NCBI GenBank assembly: GCA_905203555.1
Contig: CAJKWK010000015.1
Location: 1-50,455 of the forward strand
DNA from: an uncultured Lachnospiraceae bacterium
GTDB lineage: Bacteria > Bacillota > Clostridia > Lachnospirales > Lachnospiraceae
Reading direction: 5' to 3'
DNA: 50,455 nt
The stretch's first letter is position 1. Each line of letters starts with the position of its first letter. Positions 1 through 8,379 of the stretch are shown piece after piece. Under the pieces are notes generated by a model. The model saw nothing but the letters and a program-made list of their open reading frames with translations. It did not search any database and had not been told where the DNA came from. The translations under genes were made by a program, and so were the position numbers.

Positions 1-2
1 AG

Positions 3-75
3 AGCGATAGACGGGGTTCGAACCCGCGACCCCGACCTTGGCAAGGTCGTACTCTACCAACTGAGCCACTATCGC
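3..75 (-). tRNA. tRNA-Gly (anticodon GCC)
   Basis: On the minus strand the 7-bp acceptor GCGATAG pairs with CTATCGC. The D arm contains GCTCAGTTGGTAGAGT, the anticodon stem encloses loop TTGCCAA (anticodon GCC), and the T arm holds GGTTCGAACCC. The discriminator base is T and CCA is not encoded. The gene has its own promoter (106-134) and is the downstream-most element of the aspS side of the window. Confidence 0.97.
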
Positions 76-80
76 ATTTC

Positions 81-127
81 TTAGGTGTTCCTCAGAACAA
101 TAACTACTATACTATAGGAACACCTAA
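81..127. repeat. 12-bp inverted repeat spanning the tRNA-Gly promoter
   Basis: TTAGGTGTTCCT (81-92) and AGGAACACCTAA (116-127) are exact reverse complements separated by 23 nt. One arm lies in the -35/-10 spacer and the other between the predicted transcription start and the tRNA. Only one arm would be transcribed, so this is more like paired protein sites than an RNA hairpin. Function is unknown. Confidence 0.6.
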
Positions 128-134
128 ATGTCAA
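106..134 (-). promoter_or_regulatory. Promoter of tRNA-Gly
   Basis: Read on the minus strand there is TTGACA (129-134), a 17-bp spacer and TATAGT (106-111), about 30 bp ahead of the tRNA 5' end. It fits the vegetative sigma consensus closely. The spacer carries one arm of a perfect 12-bp inverted repeat. Confidence 0.8.
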
Positions 135-232
135 CATATTTTTTTAAATTTTATGTGTCTGAAATTTTATCTATTTTTCAGACAATTCATGCAATTTCTT
201 TGTAAGCAGTTGTACCAGCTGCATAACTCATA

Positions 233-2020
233 TTACTCCTCTTTCGACACTTCCAGCCCCAATTCTTCCAGCTGTTTTGCATCAGCCATACTCGGAGCTT
301 CCGTCATCAGACAAGAGGCATCTTTTACCTTCGGGAATGCCATAACGTCACGAATGCTGTCTACTTTCGCCATCAGCATAACAAGACGATCCAAACCATA
401 GGCAAGTCCTGCGTGCGGCGGTACTCCGTACTTAAACGCATTCAGAAGGAAACCAAACTGGCTGTAAGCCTGCTCCTTTGTAAATCCGAGTACCTCGAAC
501 ATCTTCTCCTGAATATCATTCTGATGGATTCGGATACTTCCTCCGCCAATCTCATTTCCATTGAGGGTAATGTCGTATGCTTTTGCACGAACTCTTCCCG
601 GATCGGAATCAATAAATTCCAGATCCTCTTCCATCGGCATCGTGAATGGGTGGTGCATTGCTGTATAACGGTTCTGTTCCTCACTCCACTCCAACAATGG
701 GAACTCTGTAATCCAGAGGAACTTATACTCATTCTTGTCCAGAAGTTCCATCTGACGAGCTAATTCCAGACGTAAATTACCAAGCACATCCCAAACAACC
801 TTATTCTTATCTGCTGCAAACAAGAGAAGGTCTCCATTTTCTCCATCCATTGCCTTGATCAGATTCTGCATCTCCTCCTCTGTCATGAATTTTGAGAAAG
901 AAGATTTCACAGTTCCATCTTCCTGAATGGCAATGTAAGCAAGTCCCTTTGCTCCGAAATCTTTTGCAAAGCTGACCAGTTTATCAATCTTCTTACGCGG
1001 CATACTGCCCTGTCCCTTGGCATTGATACCACGCACTGTACCACCATTTTCAATAGCGCCCTTAAATACTACAAACTCACTATCCTTCACAGTCTCTGTA
1101 ACGTTGACCAGTTCCATGCCAAAACGGGTATCCGGTTTGTCTGAACCATAGCGGTCCATTGCTTCCTGCCAGGTCATTCTCTGAATTGGAAGTGCCACAT
1201 CAATATCCAGTATTTCTTTGAACAGTTTTGCCAGCAGACGTTCATTGACTTCAATCACATCATCTACGTCCACAAAAGAAAGTTCCATATCGATCTGAGT
1301 AAATTCCGGCTGTCTGTCTGCACGCAGATCTTCGTCGCGGAAACATTTTGCAATCTGGAAGTACCGATCATAGCCAGAGCACATCAACAACTGCTTGTAC
1401 AGCTGCGGTGACTGTGGAAGTCCATAGAAACTGCCCGGATGAATTCGGCTCGGCACCAGATAATCTCTCGCACCTTCCGGAGTTGTCTTTCCAAGAATCG
1501 GAGTTTCGATTTCCAAAAATCCTTCTTCCGCTAAAAACTGACGAGTCAGCGTTGCAATCTGACTTCTCATAATCAGATTTTTCTGAAGATCCGGTCTTCT
1601 CAGATCCAGATAACGATATTTTAAGCGAAGTTCTTCCTTTGTTTTCGAATTTTCTTCAATTGGAAACGGAGGTGTCTCAGACTCAGAAAGAATCCGCATC
1701 TGCTCCGGAATCACTTCAATCTCACCTGTTGCAAGATTGCTGTTGACTGCACCGGAACGTTTCTCAACGGTTCCTACGATTGCGACAACATATTCACTTC
1801 GAAGACTTGCTGCCCGCTCAATCAGCGCCGCATCACATTTTCCTTCTTCAAATACAACCTGAATGATTCCGGAACGGTCACGCACATCTACGAACACCAA
1901 TCCGCCTTTATTTCTGTTCTTCTGTACCCATCCCATAACAGTCACTTTTTCTCCTACATTTGCAGCAGAAAGTTCTGCACAGCGATGTGTACGATGTAAG
2001 CCTTTCATTGACTCTGCCAT
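233..2020 (-). CDS. aspS: Aspartate--tRNA ligase
   Basis: Charges tRNA-Asp with aspartate in the cytoplasm. The protein is 595 aa, the usual bacterial length. Residues 1-105 form the OB-fold anticodon-binding domain (GWVQKNRNKGG near 30-40). Class II motif 2 is visible at 227-244 (FRDEDLRADRQPEFTQID), and motif 3 (GLAYGLDRL) lies near the C-terminus. The stretch between them has the length expected of the bacterial GAD insertion. The ATG at 2020 has an AGAGG ribosome site seven bases upstream. It follows hisS by 25 bp and is probably co-transcribed with it, an arrangement common in Firmicutes. Whether it is discriminating or also charges tRNA-Asn cannot be decided here. Confidence 0.97.
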   Translation of the reverse strand: MAESMKGLHRTHRCAELSAANVGEKVTVMGWVQKNRNKGGLVFVDVRDRSGIIQVVFEEGKCDAALIERAASLRSEYVVAIVGTVEKRSGAVNSNLATGEIEVIPEQMRILSESETPPFPIEENSKTKEELRLKYRYLDLRRPDLQKNLIMRSQIATLTRQFLAEEGFLEIETPILGKTTPEGARDYLVPSRIHPGSFYGLPQSPQLYKQLLMCSGYDRYFQIAKCFRDEDLRADRQPEFTQIDMELSFVDVDDVIEVNERLLAKLFKEILDIDVALPIQRMTWQEAMDRYGSDKPDTRFGMELVNVTETVKDSEFVVFKGAIENGGTVRGINAKGQGSMPRKKIDKLVSFAKDFGAKGLAYIAIQEDGTVKSSFSKFMTEEEMQNLIKAMDGENGDLLLFAADKNKVVWDVLGNLRLELARQMELLDKNEYKFLWITEFPLLEWSEEQNRYTAMHHPFTMPMEEDLEFIDSDPGRVRAKAYDITLNGNEIGGGSIRIHQNDIQEKMFEVLGFTKEQAYSQFGFLLNAFKYGVPPHAGLAYGLDRLVMLMAKVDSIRDVMAFPKVKDASCLMTEAPSMADAKQLEELGLEVSKEE

Positions 2021-2045
2021 GATTTTTCCTCTTTTCTCTCATTTC

Positions 2046-3299
2046 TTATTTATTGCAAAACACTTCTACAATATCTGTATATCCTTGCTGATTCAACTGT
2101 TCTTTCTGGAACTTTTTGTTCTTCTTCATGTTGGTGATCATCACCTGCAGTCCGTCTGCCCGGTCTTTCTTTGCCTGTTCCAACACACTCAAAAGCTCCG
2201 CCTGCGGAAGTTTCTTCTCCAGAAGATAAGCTCTCTTCTGACGGCTGGTCGGAATCTGATAACCACGCTCCAAAAGCAGCATGACGATTCGCTCAAAGCC
2301 AATAGAAAATCCGACTGCCGGTGTGTTTTGTCCGGTGAACTTTCCAATCATCTCATCGTAACGTCCGCCTCCACCGACAGAACCGCCAAACTCATCCATG
2401 GAAATCTCAAAAATAGTTCCTGTATAGTAGGACATTCCACGCACCAACGTAGGATCAAAACTGATCTTAAATTCTGCTTCCTTCGCACTCTCCACACTTG
2501 TAATGATCATTTCCAGCGAATCTGCCGCATCCTCCGGAAGATAACCGGCCAGTTTTTCTTTACACCAGCGGACACCTTCCACATCATTCGTAATTTCTTC
2601 AAAGATCTGGAGATACTTGTCAATCGCTTCCTTCTCATACCCGTTCTCCTCTAACTCTGTCCGAACTCCATCCAGACCGATCTTGTCCATCTTATCTAAG
2701 GTAATAAATACCTGATCGTAATCGCTTTCCGCAAAACCACTGTATGCTGCCATCGCTTTTAAGAAACGACGATCATTGATGCGAATCGTAAAATTCTTAA
2801 AATCCAGTTTTCCCAATAATGTAGATGTTGCCAGGATCAGTTCGATTTCTGCCAGATTGGAAGGTTCTCCCAAAATGTCAATATCACACTGCATAAACTG
2901 ACGGAAACGGCCTCTCTGCGGACGGTCTGCACGCCATACATTTCCCATCTGCAGCGCCTTAAACGGAGATGGAAGCTCATTGGCATTGTTTGCATAATAT
3001 CGAGACAATGGAACCGTCAGATCGTAGCGCAATCCGCCATCCACTAAGTCCGCCTCTTCTTTTGCACTCTCCAGTTTTAACTTCTCTCCACGTTTCAAAA
3101 TCTTAAAAATCAGTTTTTCATTATCTCCGCCCTGCTTACTGCACAGGTTTTCAATATGTTCCACGCATGGAGTCTCCATCGAGGAAAATCCAAACGCTTT
3201 GTAAGTATCCTTGATCAAAGCAATGACATAATCCCGGATTTCCATTTCCTCCGGCATCATATCCTTCATTCCGGTCACCGGTTTCTTTTTCAATGCCAT
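2046..3299 (-). CDS. hisS: Histidine--tRNA ligase
   Basis: Class II synthetase that charges tRNA-His in the cytoplasm, 417 aa. Motif 2 (MGNVWRADRPQRGRFRQF, about residues 117-134) and the histidine-specific loop (LVRGMSYYTGTIFEI, near 285) are clear. The C-terminal anticodon-binding part is shorter and more diverged than in Escherichia coli. The N-terminus LKKKPVTGMKDMMPEEM matches the family. The ATG at 3299 follows GGAGAG and overlaps the last 10 bases of hemZ, so the two are translationally coupled. It is followed by aspS at 25 bp. Confidence 0.96.
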   Translation of the reverse strand: MALKKKPVTGMKDMMPEEMEIRDYVIALIKDTYKAFGFSSMETPCVEHIENLCSKQGGDNEKLIFKILKRGEKLKLESAKEEADLVDGGLRYDLTVPLSRYYANNANELPSPFKALQMGNVWRADRPQRGRFRQFMQCDIDILGEPSNLAEIELILATSTLLGKLDFKNFTIRINDRRFLKAMAAYSGFAESDYDQVFITLDKMDKIGLDGVRTELEENGYEKEAIDKYLQIFEEITNDVEGVRWCKEKLAGYLPEDAADSLEMIITSVESAKEAEFKISFDPTLVRGMSYYTGTIFEISMDEFGGSVGGGGRYDEMIGKFTGQNTPAVGFSIGFERIVMLLLERGYQIPTSRQKRAYLLEKKLPQAELLSVLEQAKKDRADGLQVMITNMKKNKKFQKEQLNQQGYTDIVEVFCNK

Positions 3300-4738
3300 A
3301 ACAACTCTCCTTTTCTCTCTATCATCTCGTCAATCCGACTGATGTATTCTTCAATATTCTTTACATTCTCAATTCGAATGAGATTCGTTTCTTTTCCATT
3401 ATCCAGCCGTATCTTTTCAGGCAGTACGATCTTGGTTCCCGCACCTGCTCCTGCTGCCAGTATGGTTTGTTTTTCTTCCATAATAAGTATATTGTATATT
3501 CCGGCTTTGTCAACCTTTGCATACCCAACATTTTCGAAATTTCCGGCAATATTTTTCTGACGATATAAATAGTATGGCATCAGCCGCATTCTCTGCGCTG
3601 AAGCAGCTGCGTCTTCCACCATCTGCGTAATCTGATCATGCATAGATTCTTCTTGTCCTCTGCCCAGACCGGTTTTTGCCTCCTGACCAAGTCTGGCTGC
3701 CCGTTTAATCGCTAATGCATGTACCGTCAGACTATCCGGTTCTAATTCTTCAATCTGTCTGAGTGTATCCTGCATATCTTCTGCAGTCTCTCCCGGAAGA
3801 CCGGCAATCAGATCCATATTGATATTGTCAAAACCGATTTCTCTTGCCATGCGGAAGATTTCTTTTACATCCTGCACGGTATGCCGTCGTCCGACCCGGT
3901 CCAATGTCTTTTGCTGCATCGTCTGCGGATTGACAGAAATTCTCGTCACCGGATGCCTGTGTATAACTTCTAATTTTTCCTTTGTGATACTGTCCGGTCT
4001 TCCCGCCTCGACTGTATATTCCAACACTTGCTTCAAAGAAAAAGATTGTTCGATGGTGCATAGCAATCGTTCTAACTGTTCTGCACTCAACGACGTTGGC
4101 GTTCCACCACCTATATAGACCGTATCCGGGCAGCGTTCTCCCGCCATTCTTCCCAGTGCGCGAATCTCTTTGCACAGGGCATCCATATACGCGTCCATCC
4201 GGTCCTTCCACATCTCGACAGGCGAAGAACTAAAGGAACAATACGAACAAATACTGGGGCAAAACGGAATCCCCACATAAAGACTAAATCCATCCAAGCG
4301 TAGCGGCTCTAATAGCCTTTTTTCTCTTTCTGCAATTTGCAGCGCCAGCACTGCCTTTTTTTCCGAAACTCCATACTCCTTCTGCAAAAACCGGAGAATC
4401 TCTGTTTCCTCTGCATTTTCCTCTAATTTCTGCATAACCAGTTTGGTCGGACGCACGCCTGTCAACATCCCCCATGCAAGCTCTTTTCCTGTCTGCGCAC
4501 TGAAATACTCATACAACTGCTTTGTCACCCGCCGTTTTTGCTCCTGCCTGTCTGTCGCACTTCCCGCTACAGACTCGGATGTAATGGAAAAGCAAGACCC
4601 CTCTTTTGTCTTTACTGTTATAAGAGGTTCTTGCTTTTCATCTACACGCTGACAAATCTCCGCATCCGGAAAAAATGCCTTAGTGACATGATATGCATTG
4701 TAAGTATAAAGTGACTCATTACAAATTATCTCTATCAT
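3290..4738 (-). CDS. hemZ: Coproporphyrinogen dehydrogenase-like radical SAM protein HemZ
   Basis: A 482-aa member of the HemN/HemZ radical SAM family, which oxidatively decarboxylates coproporphyrinogen III in haem synthesis or acts in related haem chemistry. The 4Fe-4S motif is CPSICSYC (Cys160, 164, 167), followed by VYIGGGTPTSL and the HemN-type segment GLPGETAEDMQ. The start at 4738 (MIEIICNES) is chosen because AGAAGG sits eight bases upstream; a 24-residue longer reading frame has no such site. It lies between the hydrolase gene and hisS, overlapping hisS by 10 bp. HemZ-like proteins also occur in bacteria without full haem synthesis, so the true substrate is uncertain. Confidence 0.9.
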   Translation of the reverse strand: MIEIICNESLYTYNAYHVTKAFFPDAEICQRVDEKQEPLITVKTKEGSCFSITSESVAGSATDRQEQKRRVTKQLYEYFSAQTGKELAWGMLTGVRPTKLVMQKLEENAEETEILRFLQKEYGVSEKKAVLALQIAEREKRLLEPLRLDGFSLYVGIPFCPSICSYCSFSSSPVEMWKDRMDAYMDALCKEIRALGRMAGERCPDTVYIGGGTPTSLSAEQLERLLCTIEQSFSLKQVLEYTVEAGRPDSITKEKLEVIHRHPVTRISVNPQTMQQKTLDRVGRRHTVQDVKEIFRMAREIGFDNINMDLIAGLPGETAEDMQDTLRQIEELEPDSLTVHALAIKRAARLGQEAKTGLGRGQEESMHDQITQMVEDAAASAQRMRLMPYYLYRQKNIAGNFENVGYAKVDKAGIYNILIMEEKQTILAAGAGAGTKIVLPEKIRLDNGKETNLIRIENVKNIEEYISRIDEMIERKGELLWH

Positions 4739-4775
4739 GATTGATCCTTCTGATTTATATTTTGATTCATTCCCA

Positions 4776-5399
4776 TTATACAAACGGATTGTACTTTCGT
4801 TCCATCTCAATTGTCGTCATATCCTCATGCCCCGGATAGACCGTTACTTCTTCCGGAAGTACCAGAAGTTTTTCCTTTACCGAACGCACCAGCTGACCGG
4901 CACTTCCCGTAGGCAGATCTGCACGCCCGATGGATTCCTGAAAAAGCGTATCTCCACTAAACAATACTGCCTCATCTTCGAGATAATAACAGCAGCCGCC
5001 AATCGTATGTCCCGGTGTGTAAATCACCCGAATCTTCATTCCGGCAATCTCCAGCATCTGTCCATCCGTAACATACGTTGCTCCGGTAAACCGATAGCCG
5101 CCATCTTCATACATGGAAGATGCATTATACTGCGAATTCTCAAGCAATAATTTTTCCTCTTCATGCGCATACACAGGAACCGGAAACTCCTTCAAGAATC
5201 CATCTATCCCCATAATGTGATCAAAATGCCCATGCGTCAGTAAGATTGCCTTGACCATCAGTCCATTTTTTCTGATATGGGACACAATTTCTGCACGAAA
5301 GGTACCCGGATCGACAATAAAACATTCTTTTGTCTCTTCATTAGATACAAGATAGCAATTGGTAGATACCATTCCTATCACAAACTTTTCTATTTTCAT
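4776..5399 (-). CDS. Metallo-beta-lactamase-fold hydrolase (glyoxalase II-like)
   Basis: A 207-aa single-domain MBL-fold protein. The metal motif THGHFDH is at 55-61, a further His is in YTPGHTIGG near 137, an Asp in LFSGDTLF near 155, and a final YPGHEDMTT near the C-terminus. This pattern fits the hydroxyacylglutathione hydrolase/YqgX branch, which hydrolyses thioesters. It lacks a C-terminal glyoxalase II domain. The ATG at 5399 lies just inside the rel stop region; AGGTTGATCAG precedes it. It sits between rel and hemZ, a common Clostridia order. The physiological substrate cannot be read from sequence. Confidence 0.88.
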   Translation of the reverse strand: MKIEKFVIGMVSTNCYLVSNEETKECFIVDPGTFRAEIVSHIRKNGLMVKAILLTHGHFDHIMGIDGFLKEFPVPVYAHEEEKLLLENSQYNASSMYEDGGYRFTGATYVTDGQMLEIAGMKIRVIYTPGHTIGGCCYYLEDEAVLFSGDTLFQESIGRADLPTGSAGQLVRSVKEKLLVLPEEVTVYPGHEDMTTIEMERKYNPFV

Positions 5400-5403
5400 C
5401 TGA

Positions 5404-7707
5404 TCAACCTGCCGTTCTTTCAATATCTATAACTCCATCTACCTGATGTAATTTTTCTATGATCCGGTTCAGTTCTTCTCGCCCATGCACAATAAAGCCC
5501 AATTCCAGAGTCGCCGTTCCCTTCTTACTGGTACGCACATTCATAGATTTTACATCGATCTTTGCTTCCGTAAAAATTCTGGAAATATCCATCAACATTC
5601 CCTGTCGATCATGCGCATACATCTTCAATTCCGCAAGATACTGTCCGCCGCTTTCCGCATCCGCACTGCTTTCCCACTCGGCATCAATCAAACGTTCCCG
5701 TTCCGACGCAGAAAGATGCAGCATATTCACACAATCTGTACGATGAATTGACATGCCTCTTCCCCTGGTTACAAATCCAACGATTTCATCTCCGGGCACC
5801 GGATTACAGCACTTCGAGAAACGAACCGCCATATCGTCGATTCCTTTCACCACGATCCCGCTCTTTGACTTTGCAATATGCACTGTCTGATTATTGGCTC
5901 CGGACAATTTTTCCAGAATGGATTCATCCGTAATTTCCTTTTTATGCTCCTTCTCATATTCCTCCTGGAGCCGGTTCACAACCTGTCCTTCCTTCAATCC
6001 GCCATGTCCGATCGCAGCCATTACCGCATCCCAATCGCGGAATCCATATTTTCGCTGTACGATCTGCTGATACTTCGGTTTCAAGATATTACTGAGATTA
6101 ATGGATTTTGCCTTACAGTAAGCCGCAACAAGCTCTCTTCCCCGAATAATATTGTCTTCTTTAAACTCTTTCTTAAACCATTGATTAATCTTTGACTTCG
6201 CCTGAGGACTCTTTACAATATTCAGCCAGTCCCTACTTGGACCTTTTGAATTCTGAGAAGTCAGAATCTCAATACGATCGCCGTTCTGTATCTTATAGTC
6301 AATGTTGACCAATTTACCATTGACTCTTGCTCCCACCATTTTATTGCCCACTGCACTGTGGATTGCATACGCAAAATCTACCGGGGTAGAACCATTCGGA
6401 AGATTCTTCACATCTCCGTTCGGAGTAAAGCAATACACATCTTCAGCAAACAAATCCAGATCGCCCTTTAACAGGCTCAAAAACTCTCGATTGTCAGACA
6501 TATCCCGCTGCCACTCCAAGATCTGACGCAGCCAGTTTAACTTCTCTTCCTGTGACTGCATGCTCTTCGCAGCATCCTTGCCTTCTTTGTATTTCCAATG
6601 TGCCGCAATACCATATTCCGCAGTCTTATGCATCTCCTCCGTTCGGATCTGGATCTCAAACGGCTGCCCGGAAGGTCCCATCAAAGTTGTATGCAGAGAT
6701 TGATACATATTAATCTTCGGCATTGCAATATAATCCTTGAACCGTCCCGGAATCGGTGTATACATCTCATGGATCACTCCCAAAGCCGCATAACAGTCTT
6801 TGACAGAATCTACAATGATCCGAACAGCAAACAAATCATATACCTGATCTAAGGTCTTGTTCTGGTTTACCATTTTTTTGTATATACTGAAAAAATGTTT
6901 CACCCGTCCATAGACCTTTGCCTGAATATGTGCATTTTCCATATGCCGGGAGACTTCCGCTACAATCTGCTGCACAAATTCTTCCCGCTCCGTCTTACGG
7001 TCATTCAAATCTGTTACCAGTTTCTGAAAAACTTCCGGCTGCAGATATTTTAAAGATAAATCATCCAATTCAATCTTAATTTTAGAAATACCAAGCCGCT
7101 GTGCAATCGGAGCATAGATATCCATTGTCTCTCTTGCTTTTTCCTGCTGTTTTTCCGGACGCATAAACTCCAGAGTCCGCATATTGTGCAGCCGGTCCGC
7201 CAATTTGATAATAATAACTCGAATATCTTTTGCCATTGCAAGAAACATTTTACGCAGATTCTCAGCCTGTATCTCCAGCTTATCCTGTGAATAAGACAGC
7301 TGTCCCAGCTTGGTAACACCATCTACCAGAAGTGCAACCTCTTCGCTGAATTCCCTGCTGACATCATCCAACGTCATATCCGTATCTTCTACAGCATCAT
7401 GCATCATTCCGGCAACTATAGTCTCTTTATCCATCTCCAGATCTGCCAAAATAATTCCGACCCAGAGCGGATGTATAATATATGGCTCTCCTGACTTGCG
7501 CACCTGCCCCTGATGTGCTTCTGATGCGAGTTTATAAGCCTTCTCAATCATAGAGATATCTGCAGAGGGGTGATACTTCCTCACTCTGTCTATCAGTACC
7601 TGATATAATTGTTCCGGATCCTGATAATCTTCCGGCGCTTTCACCGCATGACCATCTACGATCTCAAGATTCTTATTCAACAACTCATATTCTGGTGTTC
7701 CGGACAT
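5404..7707 (-). CDS. relA: Bifunctional (p)ppGpp synthetase/hydrolase Rel
   Basis: Makes and degrades the alarmone (p)ppGpp in the stringent response; acts with the ribosome. The 767-aa protein has an HD hydrolase domain (HDAVEDT at 103-109), a synthetase domain with the RFKDYIAMPK loop, a TGS domain (YCFTPNGDVKNLPNGSTPVDFAYAIH), a zinc/RIS segment (RFSKCCNPVPGDEIVGF) and a C-terminal ACT domain (HDRQGMLMDISRIF). RFKD is the version found in bifunctional Rel enzymes rather than synthetase-only RelA, and an intact HD motif agrees. The ATG at 7707 follows a strong AAAGGGGGG site; a start 18 bases upstream overlaps that site. Its own promoter is at 7740-7767. The hydrolase gene follows within 4 bp. 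Confidence 0.97.
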   Translation of the reverse strand: MSGTPEYELLNKNLEIVDGHAVKAPEDYQDPEQLYQVLIDRVRKYHPSADISMIEKAYKLASEAHQGQVRKSGEPYIIHPLWVGIILADLEMDKETIVAGMMHDAVEDTDMTLDDVSREFSEEVALLVDGVTKLGQLSYSQDKLEIQAENLRKMFLAMAKDIRVIIIKLADRLHNMRTLEFMRPEKQQEKARETMDIYAPIAQRLGISKIKIELDDLSLKYLQPEVFQKLVTDLNDRKTEREEFVQQIVAEVSRHMENAHIQAKVYGRVKHFFSIYKKMVNQNKTLDQVYDLFAVRIIVDSVKDCYAALGVIHEMYTPIPGRFKDYIAMPKINMYQSLHTTLMGPSGQPFEIQIRTEEMHKTAEYGIAAHWKYKEGKDAAKSMQSQEEKLNWLRQILEWQRDMSDNREFLSLLKGDLDLFAEDVYCFTPNGDVKNLPNGSTPVDFAYAIHSAVGNKMVGARVNGKLVNIDYKIQNGDRIEILTSQNSKGPSRDWLNIVKSPQAKSKINQWFKKEFKEDNIIRGRELVAAYCKAKSINLSNILKPKYQQIVQRKYGFRDWDAVMAAIGHGGLKEGQVVNRLQEEYEKEHKKEITDESILEKLSGANNQTVHIAKSKSGIVVKGIDDMAVRFSKCCNPVPGDEIVGFVTRGRGMSIHRTDCVNMLHLSASERERLIDAEWESSADAESGGQYLAELKMYAHDRQGMLMDISRIFTEAKIDVKSMNVRTSKKGTATLELGFIVHGREELNRIIEKLHQVDGVIDIERTAG

Positions 7708-7739
7708 ATCAGCCCCCCCTTTCATGCATTATATCCCTT

Positions 7740-7767
7740 AGTATAGCATTTTTTTTGATTTTTTCAA
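7740..7767 (-). promoter_or_regulatory. Promoter of relA
   Basis: On the minus strand TTGAAA (7762-7767), a 16-bp A-rich spacer and TATACT (7740-7745), about 33 bp before the chosen start codon. Confidence 0.6.
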
Positions 7768-7810
7768 ACTTTTTTTACACGAGAACGTTTTCCAAAAAGC
7801 ACGATAAACC

Positions 7811-8302
7811 TTATAATACGATCTCAAACTGTTCGTCTTCTTTTAAATCAATCACCGTACAATCTGTTGCATATGTACATTCCGGTAAAATAATCATCGC
7901 CTGCAGTTCTTCAACATGTACCGGCAGCGGCGCCAGATGCCAGATTGCCGTATTGATCTTCACCAAAGTGCCCTTCGGTACGATAAATGCTTTTGTCCAT
8001 TCCGGCAGCGGTGTCCCTGCAGATGCCGGAGCAACATGAATAATCATATCATCATTAAGCGGAAGGATCATTTCCGGTGTTGTATTATGATATTCTGCCT
8101 GTGTGATCTGCATCACATCCGGCTTTTTTACAAGAATCGGTGAAAAACCTATTCTTCCTGTGTAAGATTCCGCAATTCTATCCGGATAAAACCGATGAAT
8201 CTCTCCTTGCAGCGCATAACTATCTGGCTCTGTCATAGAATAAAAAGTTCCAAATGGAGCAAATGTTTCATAAGTTAACGGTTCTGCTTTGATTGTTTTC
8301 AT
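7811..8302 (-). CDS. Ureidoglycolate lyase family protein (AllA-like)
   Basis: A 163-aa cupin-like protein. The start KTIKAEPLTYETFAPFGTF matches the N-terminal signature of the ureidoglycolate lyase family (PF04115), which splits ureidoglycolate to glyoxylate and urea in allantoin degradation. A TWHLAPLPV-like segment (WHLAPLPVHVEE, near 120) supports the fold. The start at 8302 has GAGG eight bases upstream; the longer frame to 8527 runs through the end of the MFS gene and is rejected. It follows the MFS gene by 77 bp. No other allantoin genes are in the window, so family membership is firmer than the reaction; related proteins act in other pathways. Confidence 0.72.
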   Translation of the reverse strand: MKTIKAEPLTYETFAPFGTFYSMTEPDSYALQGEIHRFYPDRIAESYTGRIGFSPILVKKPDVMQITQAEYHNTTPEMILPLNDDMIIHVAPASAGTPLPEWTKAFIVPKGTLVKINTAIWHLAPLPVHVEELQAMIILPECTYATDCTVIDLKEDEQFEIVL

Positions 8303-8379
8303 ACTCGTCGCCTCTTTCTTCTTTTTCATATTATTGGTATATTCTAGTAATATCAGATTATCATAGTCCCCATAGGAGT

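Noticed and set aside
157..183. Hairpin GTCTGAAA/TTTCAGAC as terminator of aspS
   Set aside because: No T run follows on either strand; kept as an unexplained weak stem.
1863..2654. Rightward 263-codon open frame
   Set aside because: It spans the antisense of aspS and hisS, has no ribosome site and reads like low-complexity antisense sequence.
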